A DNA stretch of 16,004 bases, taken from NCBI GenBank assembly GCA_030841765.1, contig JAUUSS010000053.1, positions 1 to 16,004 of the forward strand, given 5' to 3'. This document shows positions 8,909 to 16,004 of the stretch, piece by piece. This DNA is from Collinsella aerofaciens (lineage in GTDB: Bacteria > Actinomycetota > Coriobacteriia > Coriobacteriales > Coriobacteriaceae). The position numbers were made by a program, and so were the translations under genes. Below the pieces are notes generated by a model. The model did not search any database, was not told where the DNA came from, and saw only the letters and a program-made list of their open reading frames with translations. Positions within the stretch are counted from its first letter, which is position 1; every line of letters begins with the position of its first letter.

Positions 8909-8946
8909 TGGCGTAGCTAGTTTTTAGCTTTGATTACCGTTTAGCA

Positions 8947-9963
8947 TTAGGCGGCTGCGGAGGCCTTGTCGGTCGTTGCCTTGCCGTTGCTCTGCTGGCC
9001 CTCAAAATGCTTGTAGCACCAGCTGGTGACCAGCGGGGTCAAAATAGCCGTCACGATTGCACAGGCAGCAACCTGTGCCGTAGCCGTCGCGAGCACCGCA
9101 CCGCCGTACATGGCCTCGTTGACGCTTGCCATGGCAGCAGGCGTGGCCACATTGGCTCCGGCGCAGCTCGAAATGGCAGCACCTGCGACACCCGTGCCGC
9201 CCGTGAGCTTATCGACCGCGATAACGGGAATTGCAAAGACCACCGAGCAGATCACGCCGAGCAGAATACCGGGAAGACCGCCGTTAATGAGCTGGCCAAA
9301 GGTCATGGTCGAGCCCATGGCAAAGAAGACGAGCACGATGACGGCGGAAAGTGCCGGTGCCATCATCTTCTTAAAGCTCGGGAAGAGGTTACCCAGAATA
9401 ATGCCGACGACGATCGGCAGGATGGCACCCACAAGCGACCAGCCAATCGGAGCTTGGCCGGCAGCGCCGAGCACGATCATCGTGACCGGAGGGCCGACAA
9501 CGAGCGTGGTGATTGCGACAGCGCCACGCTCGGCCTCGTTGCCCATGGTGCCCATCAGACCAGCGTACATAGCGTTGTTGGCGCCGGTGCAAGCCGCCAG
9601 CATCACCATGGCAGAGATGCCAAACAGGTTGTCGTTGAACACATAAAGGATGAGCAGCGACACGGCAACGACCACGATCTGCTTGACGGCGATGATGATG
9701 GCGCCGCGGGCAGCGGCGGCAGGAGCACTCTTAAACGAAATCGTCGTACCGACGATGAGCAAAAAAGCGCCCACGAGCGGGCCTGCACCCTGCTGGGTCA
9801 TGCCAAGCGTAAAGCTACCGAGCGTTTTGAACAGGTCGGGGAATAGCGTGTTGAGCAGGCAGCCCAACAGAAGCGGCACCAAGATATTGGCGCCCGGGAT
9901 GGAGGACATCTTAAAGAACGGCTCCTTTGCCGCCGGCGCCTCCACCGCAGTCGATTCACTCAT
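8947..9963 (-). CDS. kdgT: KdgT-family 2-keto-3-deoxygluconate permease
   Basis: This 338-residue, strongly hydrophobic membrane protein resembles the KdgT family of proton symporters that import 2-keto-3-deoxygluconate, a breakdown product of pectin and other uronates. Visible family features are an early IPGANILVPLLLGCLLNTLFP segment (split here by its length limit), repeated glycine/alanine-rich membrane spans, and a late GGTGVAGAAISSCAGANVATPAA stretch that matches the family. About ten membrane segments can be counted by eye. An ATG at 9984 has no ribosome-binding site; the ATG at 9963 has AAAGGAG about seven bases away and is chosen. The short-chain dehydrogenase gene lies 108 bases upstream on the same strand, with a small hairpin (10021-10040) between them. 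Family is well supported; the actual substrate could be another keto-acid sugar. Confidence 0.85.
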   Translation of the reverse strand: MSESTAVEAPAAKEPFFKMSSIPGANILVPLLLGCLLNTLFPDLFKTLGSFTLGMTQQGAGPLVGAFLLIVGTTISFKSAPAAAARGAIIIAVKQIVVVAVSLLILYVFNDNLFGISAMVMLAACTGANNAMYAGLMGTMGNEAERGAVAITTLVVGPPVTMIVLGAAGQAPIGWSLVGAILPIVVGIILGNLFPSFKKMMAPALSAVIVLVFFAMGSTMTFGQLINGGLPGILLGVICSVVFAIPVIAVDKLTGGTGVAGAAISSCAGANVATPAAMASVNEAMYGGAVLATATAQVAACAIVTAILTPLVTSWCYKHFEGQQSNGKATTDKASAAA

Positions 9964-10071
9964 ATATATCTCCTTTGGATGCATGCGAATCGTAGCCGCA
10001 CGCGCCTATGTCAGAAAGAAGGCGACAACCCCGAGTCGCCAGGGTCGCCGCCAAACGATCACCGCGGGGTA

Positions 10072-10821
10072 TTACCCGTCCAGGACGATGCCGCCGTCGC
10101 AGTCACCGATCTCGCCGTTCACGAAGCTGGCGAGGTCGGAAGCGAAGAACAGTACCATCTGCGCAGGCTCGCTGGCCTGGGCGGCGCGGCCCAGAGGAAT
10201 ACCGTTGATGATACGCTGAGAGTTCTCGTCAGAGAGAATCGAGGTCATATCGGTCAACGTGAGCGACGGGCATACAGCGTTGCAGCGAACGCCAAACTTG
10301 CCGCCTTCCTTGGCGACTGCCTTGGTTAGACCGTTAACACCGGCCTTGGAGCTCGCGTAAGCCGCGGTGCCGAGCAGGCCGCCACCGATCTTGCCCGCAA
10401 CGGAACTCACGTTGACAATAGTGCCGGCATGGGCCGCCTTAAAGTGCGGGTACACGGCATTCATCATGGTAAAGGTACCGTTGAGGTTGATGTCGATGGT
10501 GCGACGCCACTCGGTGTCATCGATCTCGTCGAACTTCTTGGTGCTGATGACGCCAGCACAGTTGATCAGGATGTTGGTTTGCGGCAGGTCCGTAAAAATC
10601 TGCTCGACGGTCTCGCGCGCCTTGGGTGCATCGGCGACATCGAGCTGATAGAACTTGTTGCCCTCGCCAAGCTCGGCCACCGCGGCCTCGCCCTTAGCAG
10701 CGTTCCTTGCGATGAGCGCGACGTGTCCGCCGCCCGCAACGATGCCCTTGGCAATCTCGAGGCCAATGCCCTGAGTGCCGCCGGTAACGATCGCGGTTTT
10801 GCCCGTGAAGTCAAATGCCAT
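10072..10821 (-). CDS. Short-chain dehydrogenase/reductase (ketogluconate/uronate type)
   Basis: This 249-residue classical SDR is a cytoplasmic NAD(P)-dependent oxidoreductase. The Rossmann dinucleotide motif TGGTQGIG is at residues 13-20, NCAG (usual form NNAG) at 87-90, and the catalytic set is Asn112, Ser140, Tyr155 and Lys159 (YASSK). The C-terminus ends in DGGIVLDG, typical of the family. Arg39 after the second strand suggests NADPH preference, a weak indication. Placed just upstream of a KdgT permease, it may act like gluconate 5-dehydrogenase or KduD on a keto-deoxy sugar acid. The Ser-Tyr spacing is two residues longer than usual because of a GGG insertion. AAGGGGG lies eight bases before the ATG. 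The SDR call is certain; the substrate is inferred from the neighbour only. Confidence 0.88.
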   Translation of the reverse strand: MAFDFTGKTAIVTGGTQGIGLEIAKGIVAGGGHVALIARNAAKGEAAVAELGEGNKFYQLDVADAPKARETVEQIFTDLPQTNILINCAGVISTKKFDEIDDTEWRRTIDINLNGTFTMMNAVYPHFKAAHAGTIVNVSSVAGKIGGGLLGTAAYASSKAGVNGLTKAVAKEGGKFGVRCNAVCPSLTLTDMTSILSDENSQRIINGIPLGRAAQASEPAQMVLFFASDLASFVNGEIGDCDGGIVLDG

Positions 10822-10895
10822 GACTCCAACCCCCTTGATTCAGGTGTCTCCTTGCGGGAAGTTGGAGCATCGCACGTGGCGATAAATGAGTCCCA

Positions 10896-10915
10896 GTCGT
10901 CATGGTGGTGACAAC
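10896..10915. promoter_or_regulatory. Palindrome in the leader of the dehydrogenase operon
   Basis: GTCGTCA and TGACAAC flank TGGTGG and form a 20-base palindrome with one mismatch per arm. It lies between the dehydrogenase start and its probable -10, the position of a roadblock repressor site. The cognate regulator is not identified. Confidence 0.35.
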
Positions 10916-10946
10916 CCCTCGCCTAACCGCGGGCATAATAGTTCTT

Positions 10947-10958
10947 TGAAACGCTTCA
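10947..10958. promoter_or_regulatory. CG-centred palindrome upstream of the dehydrogenase promoter
   Basis: TGAAACGCTTCA is a palindrome with one mismatch per arm and a central CG. It is just upstream of a TATTAT -10 candidate (minus strand, plus coordinates 10935-10940). The form suits a LacI-family regulator, as known for KdgR-type control of ketodeoxygluconate genes in Bacillus. No such regulator is encoded next to it. Confidence 0.35.
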
Positions 10959-11031
10959 GCGATTGAATTTTTTACTCTTTATGCGCTCTTTATATTGCCC
11001 ACTACATGAGACCCGAATACGCGGGTATCAT

Positions 11032-11076
11032 CTTTCACCGAAAATAGTTTCTAGTGTTAGGGGTTTTCGGTGGAAG
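11032..11076 (+). promoter_or_regulatory. Inverted repeat enclosing the marR start codon
   Basis: CACCGAAAA (11036-11044) is perfectly complementary to TTTTCGGTG (11064-11072), and pairing extends to 11032 and 11076 with one U-G wobble, making a 13-bp RNA stem. The GTG start codon (11070-11072) lies in the right arm, while the ribosome-binding AGGGG (11059-11063) is in the loop, touching the stem. It may be a MarR-binding operator, a translational control hairpin, or both. Confidence 0.5.
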
Positions 11077-11519
11077 ATACCGATTTCCGTGAGCTTGGGC
11101 GTCAACTCCTTACCGAGTTCGGCAGCATGCATCAGCGCATTTCGCATTTTGCGGACAAAGCCCTCAGCGGCGAGATGGCCGTCATGCGCGCCCTCATACT
11201 CGCCGGCGGTTCGCTCACGCCGAGCGAACTCGCTGATCGCGCCTGGGTCTCGAGTGCCCGCATCGCCAATATCCTACGCGCTCTCGAAGCCAAGGGCTGG
11301 GTCGAGCGCGAGCACTCAAAGACCGACCGTCGTCGCGTACACGTCACGGTGACCGACAAAGGATTCCAGGATCTCGAAATCAAACGTCGGGAATTCGAGA
11401 ACCGCACTGCGGCTTTCCTCGAGCAGCTCGGCGAAACAGATACCCAAGAGATGGTGCGCCTTCTAAGACGTGCCAACGAAATTATCGACCGCAATCAAGA
11501 AAGGAGAGATGCCGAGTGA
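11070..11519 (+). CDS. MarR-family regulator of the ABC exporter operon
   Basis: This 149-residue winged-helix regulator is the first gene of the exporter operon. The MarR DNA-binding core is visible: LTPSELADRAWVSSARIANILRALEAKGWVER (in pieces, about residues 49-80), followed by the wing sequence SKTDRRRVHVTVTDKG, which carries the conserved DRR. Flanking helices for dimerisation occupy both ends. It most likely represses its own operon and is released by a drug-like ligand or a substrate of the transporter. The start is GTG with AGGGG about six bases away. Its TGA stop overlaps the GTG start of the next gene by three bases, which means tight translational coupling. Family assignment is firm. 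The ligand is unknown, and a role as activator is not excluded. Confidence 0.9.
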   Translation: MEDTDFRELGRQLLTEFGSMHQRISHFADKALSGEMAVMRALILAGGSLTPSELADRAWVSSARIANILRALEAKGWVEREHSKTDRRRVHVTVTDKGFQDLEIKRREFENRTAAFLEQLGETDTQEMVRLLRRANEIIDRNQERRDAE

Positions 11520-13882
11520 GGATTCTCAAGCTCTTTAAAAAACATGTCCTGGCACTGTTTGCAGCTATCGTACTTATCGTAATCAGCTGCAACGCCGATC
11601 TGGCACTGCCTACCTATATGAGCGACATCGTCGACGTGGGCGTGCAGCAAGGCGGCATCGCCTCGCCCGTGCCCGACACCATTCGCGCCGAATCGCTCGA
11701 CGACCTCGAACTCTTTATGAGCGCCAAGGACGCCAAGGCTGTGGAGGCCGTGTTTAGCAAGGCAGACAAAAACGGGATTCGCACGTACAAGGGCACCGAG
11801 GACGAGCGCGCCGACGGCAGCAAGCTCGCTGACATTATGAGCCTGCCCGAGACCGTCGTCCTTTCGCTCAACCAAGGCATCGACGCCAACTCCATGGGCG
11901 ACATGATGGGCTCGTCCAGCGAGAACGACAACAACGCCGCCCAGGCCATGCCCACCCCCGAGCAAATGGCAGCGATGACGCCCGAGCAGCTCGCCGAGCT
12001 GCAGCAGAAGGCCGCAGCGGCGCAGAACATGCAAAAGCAGATTGATGCCGACGGCGGTAAGATCACCATGAAGAGCCTGCGTCTGGGCGTTGAAGGCGGC
12101 CTAATCGACCAGGGCAAGCTCGTCGAGGGTGCCAACCAAATGGCGGACAAAATGGGCTCCATGTCGGGCTCCATTGTGACCCAACGCGCCGTGAGCTATG
12201 TGCAGGACGAGTACAAGGCGCAGGGCATCGACCCCGCCGACGTGCAGAACGCGTACCTGAGCCGCATGGCGACCACGATGTTTGGGCTGTGCCTGGTGTC
12301 GCTCGTCGCCACCATCCTGACCGGTGCCGTGGCGTCGCGCACCGCCTGCTCCATCGCCCGCGACCTGCGCCGCGAGACCTTCAACAAGGTTATGCACTTC
12401 TCGCCAGCCGAGGTGGGCAAATTTAGCCAGGCCTCGCTCATTACCCGCTGCACCAACGACATTCAGCAGATCCAGATGGCCGCAACCCTGTTTATCCGTA
12501 TGTGCCTGATGGCCCCCGTCATGGGCATCGTCGCCGTCATGCGCGTCCTAGCCAACCACACCGGCCTGGAGTGGACCATCGCTGTGGCCATCATCGCGGT
12601 TTCGGCCGTCGTCGGCGTGCTCATGGGCCTCACCATGCCCAAGTTCAAAAAGATGCAGAGCTTTGTGGACCGCGTGAACCTTACCGCCCGCGAGCTGCTC
12701 GACGGCCTTATGCCCATCCGCTCGTTCAACCGCGAGGAGCATGAGCTCGAACGTTTTGACAAGGCGTCGCTCGACCTGATGACTACGCAGCTCTACACCA
12801 ACCGCGCCATGAGCTTTATGATGCCGCTCATGATGCTCGTCATGAACTGCATCACCGTGCTTATCGTCTGGTTTGGCGCGCAGGGCGTGTCCGACGGCGT
12901 GATGCAGGTCGGCAACATGATGGCGTTCATCTCCTACACCATGCAGATCGTCATGGCGTTTATGATCCTCACCATGGTTTCGGTTATCCTGCCCCGTGCC
13001 GAGGTCGCAGCTGAGCGCGTGGAAGAGGTCATCACCTGCCCCACGAGCATCAACGACCCTGCCTCGCCCAAACTGCCCGCAGCCAGCGCGCCGCGCGGTG
13101 AGCTCACCTTCCGCGACGTGAGCTTCCAGTACCCCGATGCCCGCGCCGATGTCATCAGCGGCGTGAACTTCACCACACATGCCGGTCAGATGCTCGGCAT
13201 CATCGGCTCCACGGGCTCGGGCAAGTCCACGCTCGTGCAGCTGATTCCGCGCCTGTACGACGTCACAGGCGGCAGCATTTCGCTTGACGGCGTCGACGTG
13301 CGTGACATGACTCTCTCCGAGCTGCGTCGCCGCATTGGTTACATCCCGCAGCAGGGGCGCCTGTTCTCGGGCACTGTCGAGAGCAACCTCAAGTTTGCCG
13401 GCGACATGGTGAGCGACGATGACATGCACCAGGCCGCGCGCATCGCCCAGGCCGAGGACTTTATCGCCGAGCGCGAGGGCGGTTACGACTCCCCCATCAG
13501 CCAGGGTGGCTCCAATGTTTCGGGCGGTCAGCGCCAGCGTCTGGCCATCGCCCGCGCCCTGGCCAAAAAGCCCGAGGTCGTGGTGTTCGACGACTCGTTT
13601 AGCGCGCTTGACTACAAGACCGACGCGCGCCTGCGCGAGGAGCTGGCCAAAAACGTCACCGACGCCGCGCTCGTGGTCGTGGCACAACGCATCGCGACCA
13701 TCATGCACGCCGACCAGATCATCGTACTCGACGACGGTCACGTAGTGGGCACCGGCACGCACGAGGAGCTACTGCGCAGCTGCCCGGCGTACCTGGAAAT
13801 CGCACAGTCGCAGCTTTCCGCCGAGGAGCTGGGGCTTACCCAAGAAGAAATTGCAGCCGTTACGGAAGGAGGCGAGCGCTAA
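11516..13882 (+). CDS. ABC exporter half-transporter with a large extracellular insert and a degenerate ATP site
   Basis: This 788-residue half-transporter joins one six-helix membrane domain to one ATPase domain. Membrane segment 1 (about 10-32) and segment 2 (about 253-275) are separated by roughly 220 residues instead of a short loop. This insert is rich in Met, Gln and Ala, has helix-forming stretches such as PEQMAAMTPEQLAELQQ, and must lie outside the membrane. The ATPase domain has Walker A GSTGSGKST (564-572) and signature NVSGGQ (667-672). The Walker B is FDD with Asp693 where catalytic Glu is expected, and the H-loop His is replaced by Gln724. It is thus the non-catalytic partner of a heterodimer of the BmrCD/LmrCD type. 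The start is GTG with AGGAG upstream; the stop shares one base with the next gene (TAATG). Substrate is unknown; multidrug or lipid export is possible. Confidence 0.92.
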   Translation: MRILKLFKKHVLALFAAIVLIVISCNADLALPTYMSDIVDVGVQQGGIASPVPDTIRAESLDDLELFMSAKDAKAVEAVFSKADKNGIRTYKGTEDERADGSKLADIMSLPETVVLSLNQGIDANSMGDMMGSSSENDNNAAQAMPTPEQMAAMTPEQLAELQQKAAAAQNMQKQIDADGGKITMKSLRLGVEGGLIDQGKLVEGANQMADKMGSMSGSIVTQRAVSYVQDEYKAQGIDPADVQNAYLSRMATTMFGLCLVSLVATILTGAVASRTACSIARDLRRETFNKVMHFSPAEVGKFSQASLITRCTNDIQQIQMAATLFIRMCLMAPVMGIVAVMRVLANHTGLEWTIAVAIIAVSAVVGVLMGLTMPKFKKMQSFVDRVNLTARELLDGLMPIRSFNREEHELERFDKASLDLMTTQLYTNRAMSFMMPLMMLVMNCITVLIVWFGAQGVSDGVMQVGNMMAFISYTMQIVMAFMILTMVSVILPRAEVAAERVEEVITCPTSINDPASPKLPAASAPRGELTFRDVSFQYPDARADVISGVNFTTHAGQMLGIIGSTGSGKSTLVQLIPRLYDVTGGSISLDGVDVRDMTLSELRRRIGYIPQQGRLFSGTVESNLKFAGDMVSDDDMHQAARIAQAEDFIAEREGGYDSPISQGGSNVSGGQRQRLAIARALAKKPEVVVFDDSFSALDYKTDARLREELAKNVTDAALVVVAQRIATIMHADQIIVLDDGHVVGTGTHEELLRSCPAYLEIAQSQLSAEELGLTQEEIAAVTEGGER

Positions 13883-15738
13883 TGGCAGACGAGACCAAGA
13901 CTCAGATTCCCAAGCCCACCCGCCAGCGTGGTCCCATGGGCCGCATGGGCGGCATGCGTCGCGGCGAAAAGGCCAAGGACTTTAAGGGCACCATGAGGCA
14001 GCTGCTCGGCTATATCGGCCAGCACAAGATTGCCGTGTTTGCCGCCGTCGCCTTTGCCGTGTTCTCGGTCATCTTTAACATTGTGGGACCCAAGGTGCTC
14101 GGCCAGGTTACGACCAAGCTGTTTGAGGGCCTGGTTGCCAAAGTCAACGGTACCGGCGATGTCGACTTTGCCTGGATCGCCAAGACGCTCGGCTTTTTGC
14201 TCTGCCTGTATCTGGCAAGCTCTGTCTGTAGCCTCATCCAGGGCTGGCTCATGACCGGCGTCACGCAAAAGATTTGCTACCGCATGCGCAAGGAGATCGC
14301 CGCCAAGATCGCTGTCGTGCCGATGAGCTACTTCAACGGCCACAGCAAGGGCGACGTACTCAGCCGCATCACCAACGACGTCGATACGCTCGGCCAGTCG
14401 CTCAACCAGAGCGTGACGCAGCTTATTACGTCCGTCACGCAGATTATCGGCGTGCTCGTCATGATGTTGTCGATCAGCCTGCCGCTCACCGGCGTCACCG
14501 TGCTCACGCTGCCGGCCGCCGCGATTATCTTAATGGTGATGATTCACTTCTCGCAGCCGTACTTCCGCGAGCAGCAGCAGGTCCTGGGCACCGTCAACGG
14601 CATTATCGAGGAGGATTTTGCCGGCCAGAACGTCATTCAGGTGTTCGACCGCGCCGAGGCTTCGATCGAGGAGTTCGACCGCCAAAACGACCGCCTCTTT
14701 ATTAGCGGCTGGCGCTCGCAGTTCCTGTCGGGCCTGATGATGCCGCTTATGAGCTTGGTGGGTAACATGGGCTACGTGGGCGTCGTCGTCGTGGGTGCGC
14801 AGCTCGCGCTGACCGGCAATGCCACGCCCGGCGACATTCAGAGCTTTATCCAGTACGTTCGCAACTTTACGCAGCCCGTGCAGCAGCTGGGCAACGTGAG
14901 CAACACGATGCAGTCGATGGCCGCTGCCACCGAGCGCGTCTTTGAGTTCCTGGCCGCGCCCGAGGAGGAGCAGAAGGCCGACGCGCAGATTCCCGAGAAG
15001 CGCCCCGGCCACGTGGAGTTTGACCATGTCAAGTTTGGCTACACGCCCGACAAGACCATCATCCACGACTTTAGCTGCGAGGCGCAGCCCGGCCAGACCA
15101 TCGCCATCGTCGGCCCCACCGGCGCCGGCAAGACCACGCTCATTAAGCTGCTGCAGCGCTTTTACGACGTGGACGGCGGTTCGCTGCGCGTCGAGGGCGT
15201 CGACGTGCGCGACTGGGACCGCGCGGCGCTGCGCGGCGAGTTTGCCATGGTGCTGCAGGACACCTGGCTGTTTAACGGCACCATCCGCGAGAACATCCGC
15301 TACGGACGCCCCGATGCAAGCGATGCCGAGGTCGAGGCCGCTGCACGCGCCGCACGCTGCGACCACTTTATCCATACGCTCGCCGGCGGCTACGACTTTA
15401 TGATCAACGAGGAGGGCACTAACCTGTCGCAGGGTCAGCGCCAGCTCGTGACCATCGCCCGTGCCATTTTGGCCGACCGTCCGGCGCTGATTTTGGACGA
15501 GGCGACCTCCAACGTTGACACTCGTACCGAGGAGCTTATTCAGCGTGCCATGGATGCGCTGATGCAGGGCCGCACGAGCTTTGTCATCGCGCACCGCCTG
15601 TCCACGATCCGCAACGCCGACGTAATCTTGGTGATTCGCGACGGCGACATCGTCGAGAAGGGCACGCACGACGAGCTGCTCGCCCAAGGCGGCTTCTACG
15701 CCGACCTGTACAACTCGCAGTTCGACGAGGCGGCGTAA
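13882..15738 (+). CDS. ABC exporter half-transporter, catalytic partner
   Basis: This 618-residue half-transporter has a basic, Gly/Met-rich N-terminal tail of about 40 residues, six membrane helices without a long insert, and a C-terminal ATPase domain. It shows Walker A GPTGAGKTT (411-419), Walker B LILDE with catalytic Glu540, the D-loop SNVD and H-loop His571. Its signature is LSQGQ (515-519) instead of LSGGQ. Each ATP site combines one subunit's Walker motifs with the other's signature. The altered LSQGQ therefore pairs with the defective Walker B of the partner, and the intact motifs form the single working site. This matches asymmetric heterodimeric exporters. The gene starts on the last base of its partner's stop, indicating equal production, and is followed by a strong terminator. 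Substrate is unknown. Confidence 0.94.
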   Translation: MADETKTQIPKPTRQRGPMGRMGGMRRGEKAKDFKGTMRQLLGYIGQHKIAVFAAVAFAVFSVIFNIVGPKVLGQVTTKLFEGLVAKVNGTGDVDFAWIAKTLGFLLCLYLASSVCSLIQGWLMTGVTQKICYRMRKEIAAKIAVVPMSYFNGHSKGDVLSRITNDVDTLGQSLNQSVTQLITSVTQIIGVLVMMLSISLPLTGVTVLTLPAAAIILMVMIHFSQPYFREQQQVLGTVNGIIEEDFAGQNVIQVFDRAEASIEEFDRQNDRLFISGWRSQFLSGLMMPLMSLVGNMGYVGVVVVGAQLALTGNATPGDIQSFIQYVRNFTQPVQQLGNVSNTMQSMAAATERVFEFLAAPEEEQKADAQIPEKRPGHVEFDHVKFGYTPDKTIIHDFSCEAQPGQTIAIVGPTGAGKTTLIKLLQRFYDVDGGSLRVEGVDVRDWDRAALRGEFAMVLQDTWLFNGTIRENIRYGRPDASDAEVEAAARAARCDHFIHTLAGGYDFMINEEGTNLSQGQRQLVTIARAILADRPALILDEATSNVDTRTEELIQRAMDALMQGRTSFVIAHRLSTIRNADVILVIRDGDIVEKGTHDELLAQGGFYADLYNSQFDEAA

Positions 15739-15765
15739 AACCGGCGGCAAACAACCGCAATACCC

Positions 15766-15803
15766 AAAAACGGGGGCGCAGAATGAACTGTGCCCCCGTT
15801 TTT
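15766..15803 (+). terminator. Intrinsic terminator of the exporter operon
   Basis: AAAAACGGGGGCGCAG pairs with CTGTGCCCCCGTTTTT (one G-U pair) around a 6-base loop, and the U-tract is part of the right arm. It begins 27 bases after the stop of the second ABC gene. Because the flanking A and T runs mirror each other, it could work in both directions. Confidence 0.9.
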
Positions 15804-16004
15804 GTTCTGCGGCCCTCGAACCGCCTCCCCCGGGACCTGATTAACGGCCTCCCTCAAGGCCCCGTGGACAAAAAATGGCAAATATGAGTACTGTCACCTT
15901 TTTAGTAACAGCCAAAACTGCCCCAAACGACCTCTTTGCGGCCTAGATATGGGTCGCGCGCGCAGACGTGGTGTAAGAGTGTCCTGAGGTCCGTCGCTGC
16001 AAGT
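15804..16004. other. Gene-free right edge with an AT-rich island
   Basis: No gene was recognised. The block at about 15866-15930 is AT-rich against GC-rich flanks and contains an imperfect inverted repeat (15891-15897 / 15905-15911, one mismatch, 7-base gap). A 23-codon reading frame at 15875-15946 has no ribosome-binding site. The region may hold a promoter or leader for a gene beyond the window, or a dispersed repeat. Confidence 0.4.

Larger units (their letters stand above)
8481..8946 (-). promoter_or_regulatory. Gene-free region: pfl promoter and long leader
   Basis: No credible gene was found in these 466 bases, which are clearly richer in A and T than the flanks. Reading the minus strand, the best promoter-like sequence is TTGTAA, 15 bases, TATAAA (-10 at 8715-8710), which would give a leader of about 220 bases before pflB. 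Inside the leader are a LacI-operator-like palindrome (8602-8616), a small hairpin (8584-8598) and tandem TTGAATT(C/T) octamers (8537-8552). The region 8720-8870 shows nothing recognisable. The promoter call is weak because the spacing is not ideal. Confidence 0.45.

Noticed and set aside
12548..13762. 404-codon minus-strand open frame opposite the first ABC gene
   Set aside because: The composition is dominated by His, Asp, Val and Gly as expected from reading an ABC gene backwards; no domain or ribosome-binding site was seen.
15875..15946. 23-codon small protein beginning MANMSTV
   Set aside because: No ribosome-binding site precedes the ATG and the length is too short to show coding bias; kept only as part of the AT-rich island.

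Overview
The window looks like chromosomal DNA of a GC-rich, saccharolytic gut anaerobe. The combination of pyruvate formate-lyase (PFL), PTS sucrose uptake, GH32 fructosidases and dense GC-rich coding suggests an actinobacterial Coriobacteriia member, most likely Collinsella or a close relative. That assignment is inferred from gene content and general resemblance; no marker gene (rRNA, ribosomal protein) is present to prove it. No tRNA, rRNA, CRISPR array, transposase or phage gene was seen.

Layout. (1) 172-5790, minus strand: a sucrose/fructoside module. A LacI-family regulator (4780-5790) lies upstream of a three-gene operon: a divergent GH32 enzyme (3213-4595), a PTS EIIBC permease (1716-3167) and a canonical GH32 sucrose-6-phosphate hydrolase (172-1614). 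Palindromes centred on CG occur at the operon promoter (three sites) and over the lacI leader (one site), which points to one local repressor controlling both. (2) 5915-8480, minus strand: PFL encoded as two genes. A 683-residue core carries the Cys-Cys active site. An 83-residue protein carries the glycyl-radical loop that is normally the C-terminus of the same polypeptide. Two perfect hairpins separate the genes, and a very long inverted repeat follows the small gene. (3) 8481-8946: a gene-free AT-richer stretch with the probable pfl promoter, a long leader and a terminator-like hairpin. (4) 8947-10821, minus strand: a short-chain dehydrogenase and a KdgT-type 2-keto-3-deoxygluconate permease, probably one transcript. 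(5) 11070-15738, plus strand: a MarR regulator overlapping the first of two ABC half-transporters, which themselves overlap. This is a self-regulated heterodimeric exporter operon ending in a strong intrinsic terminator (15766-15803). (6) 15804-16004: no gene recognised.

How it fits together. Sucrose is imported and phosphorylated by EIIBC, which needs an EIIA supplied from elsewhere. Sucrose-6-phosphate is hydrolysed to glucose-6-phosphate and fructose, glycolysis gives pyruvate, and PFL converts pyruvate to acetyl-CoA and formate. The KdgT/dehydrogenase pair probably feeds a hexuronate or ketogluconate side route. The exporter operon is functionally independent. The most interesting item is the naturally split PFL together with the unusual RNA/DNA structures around it.
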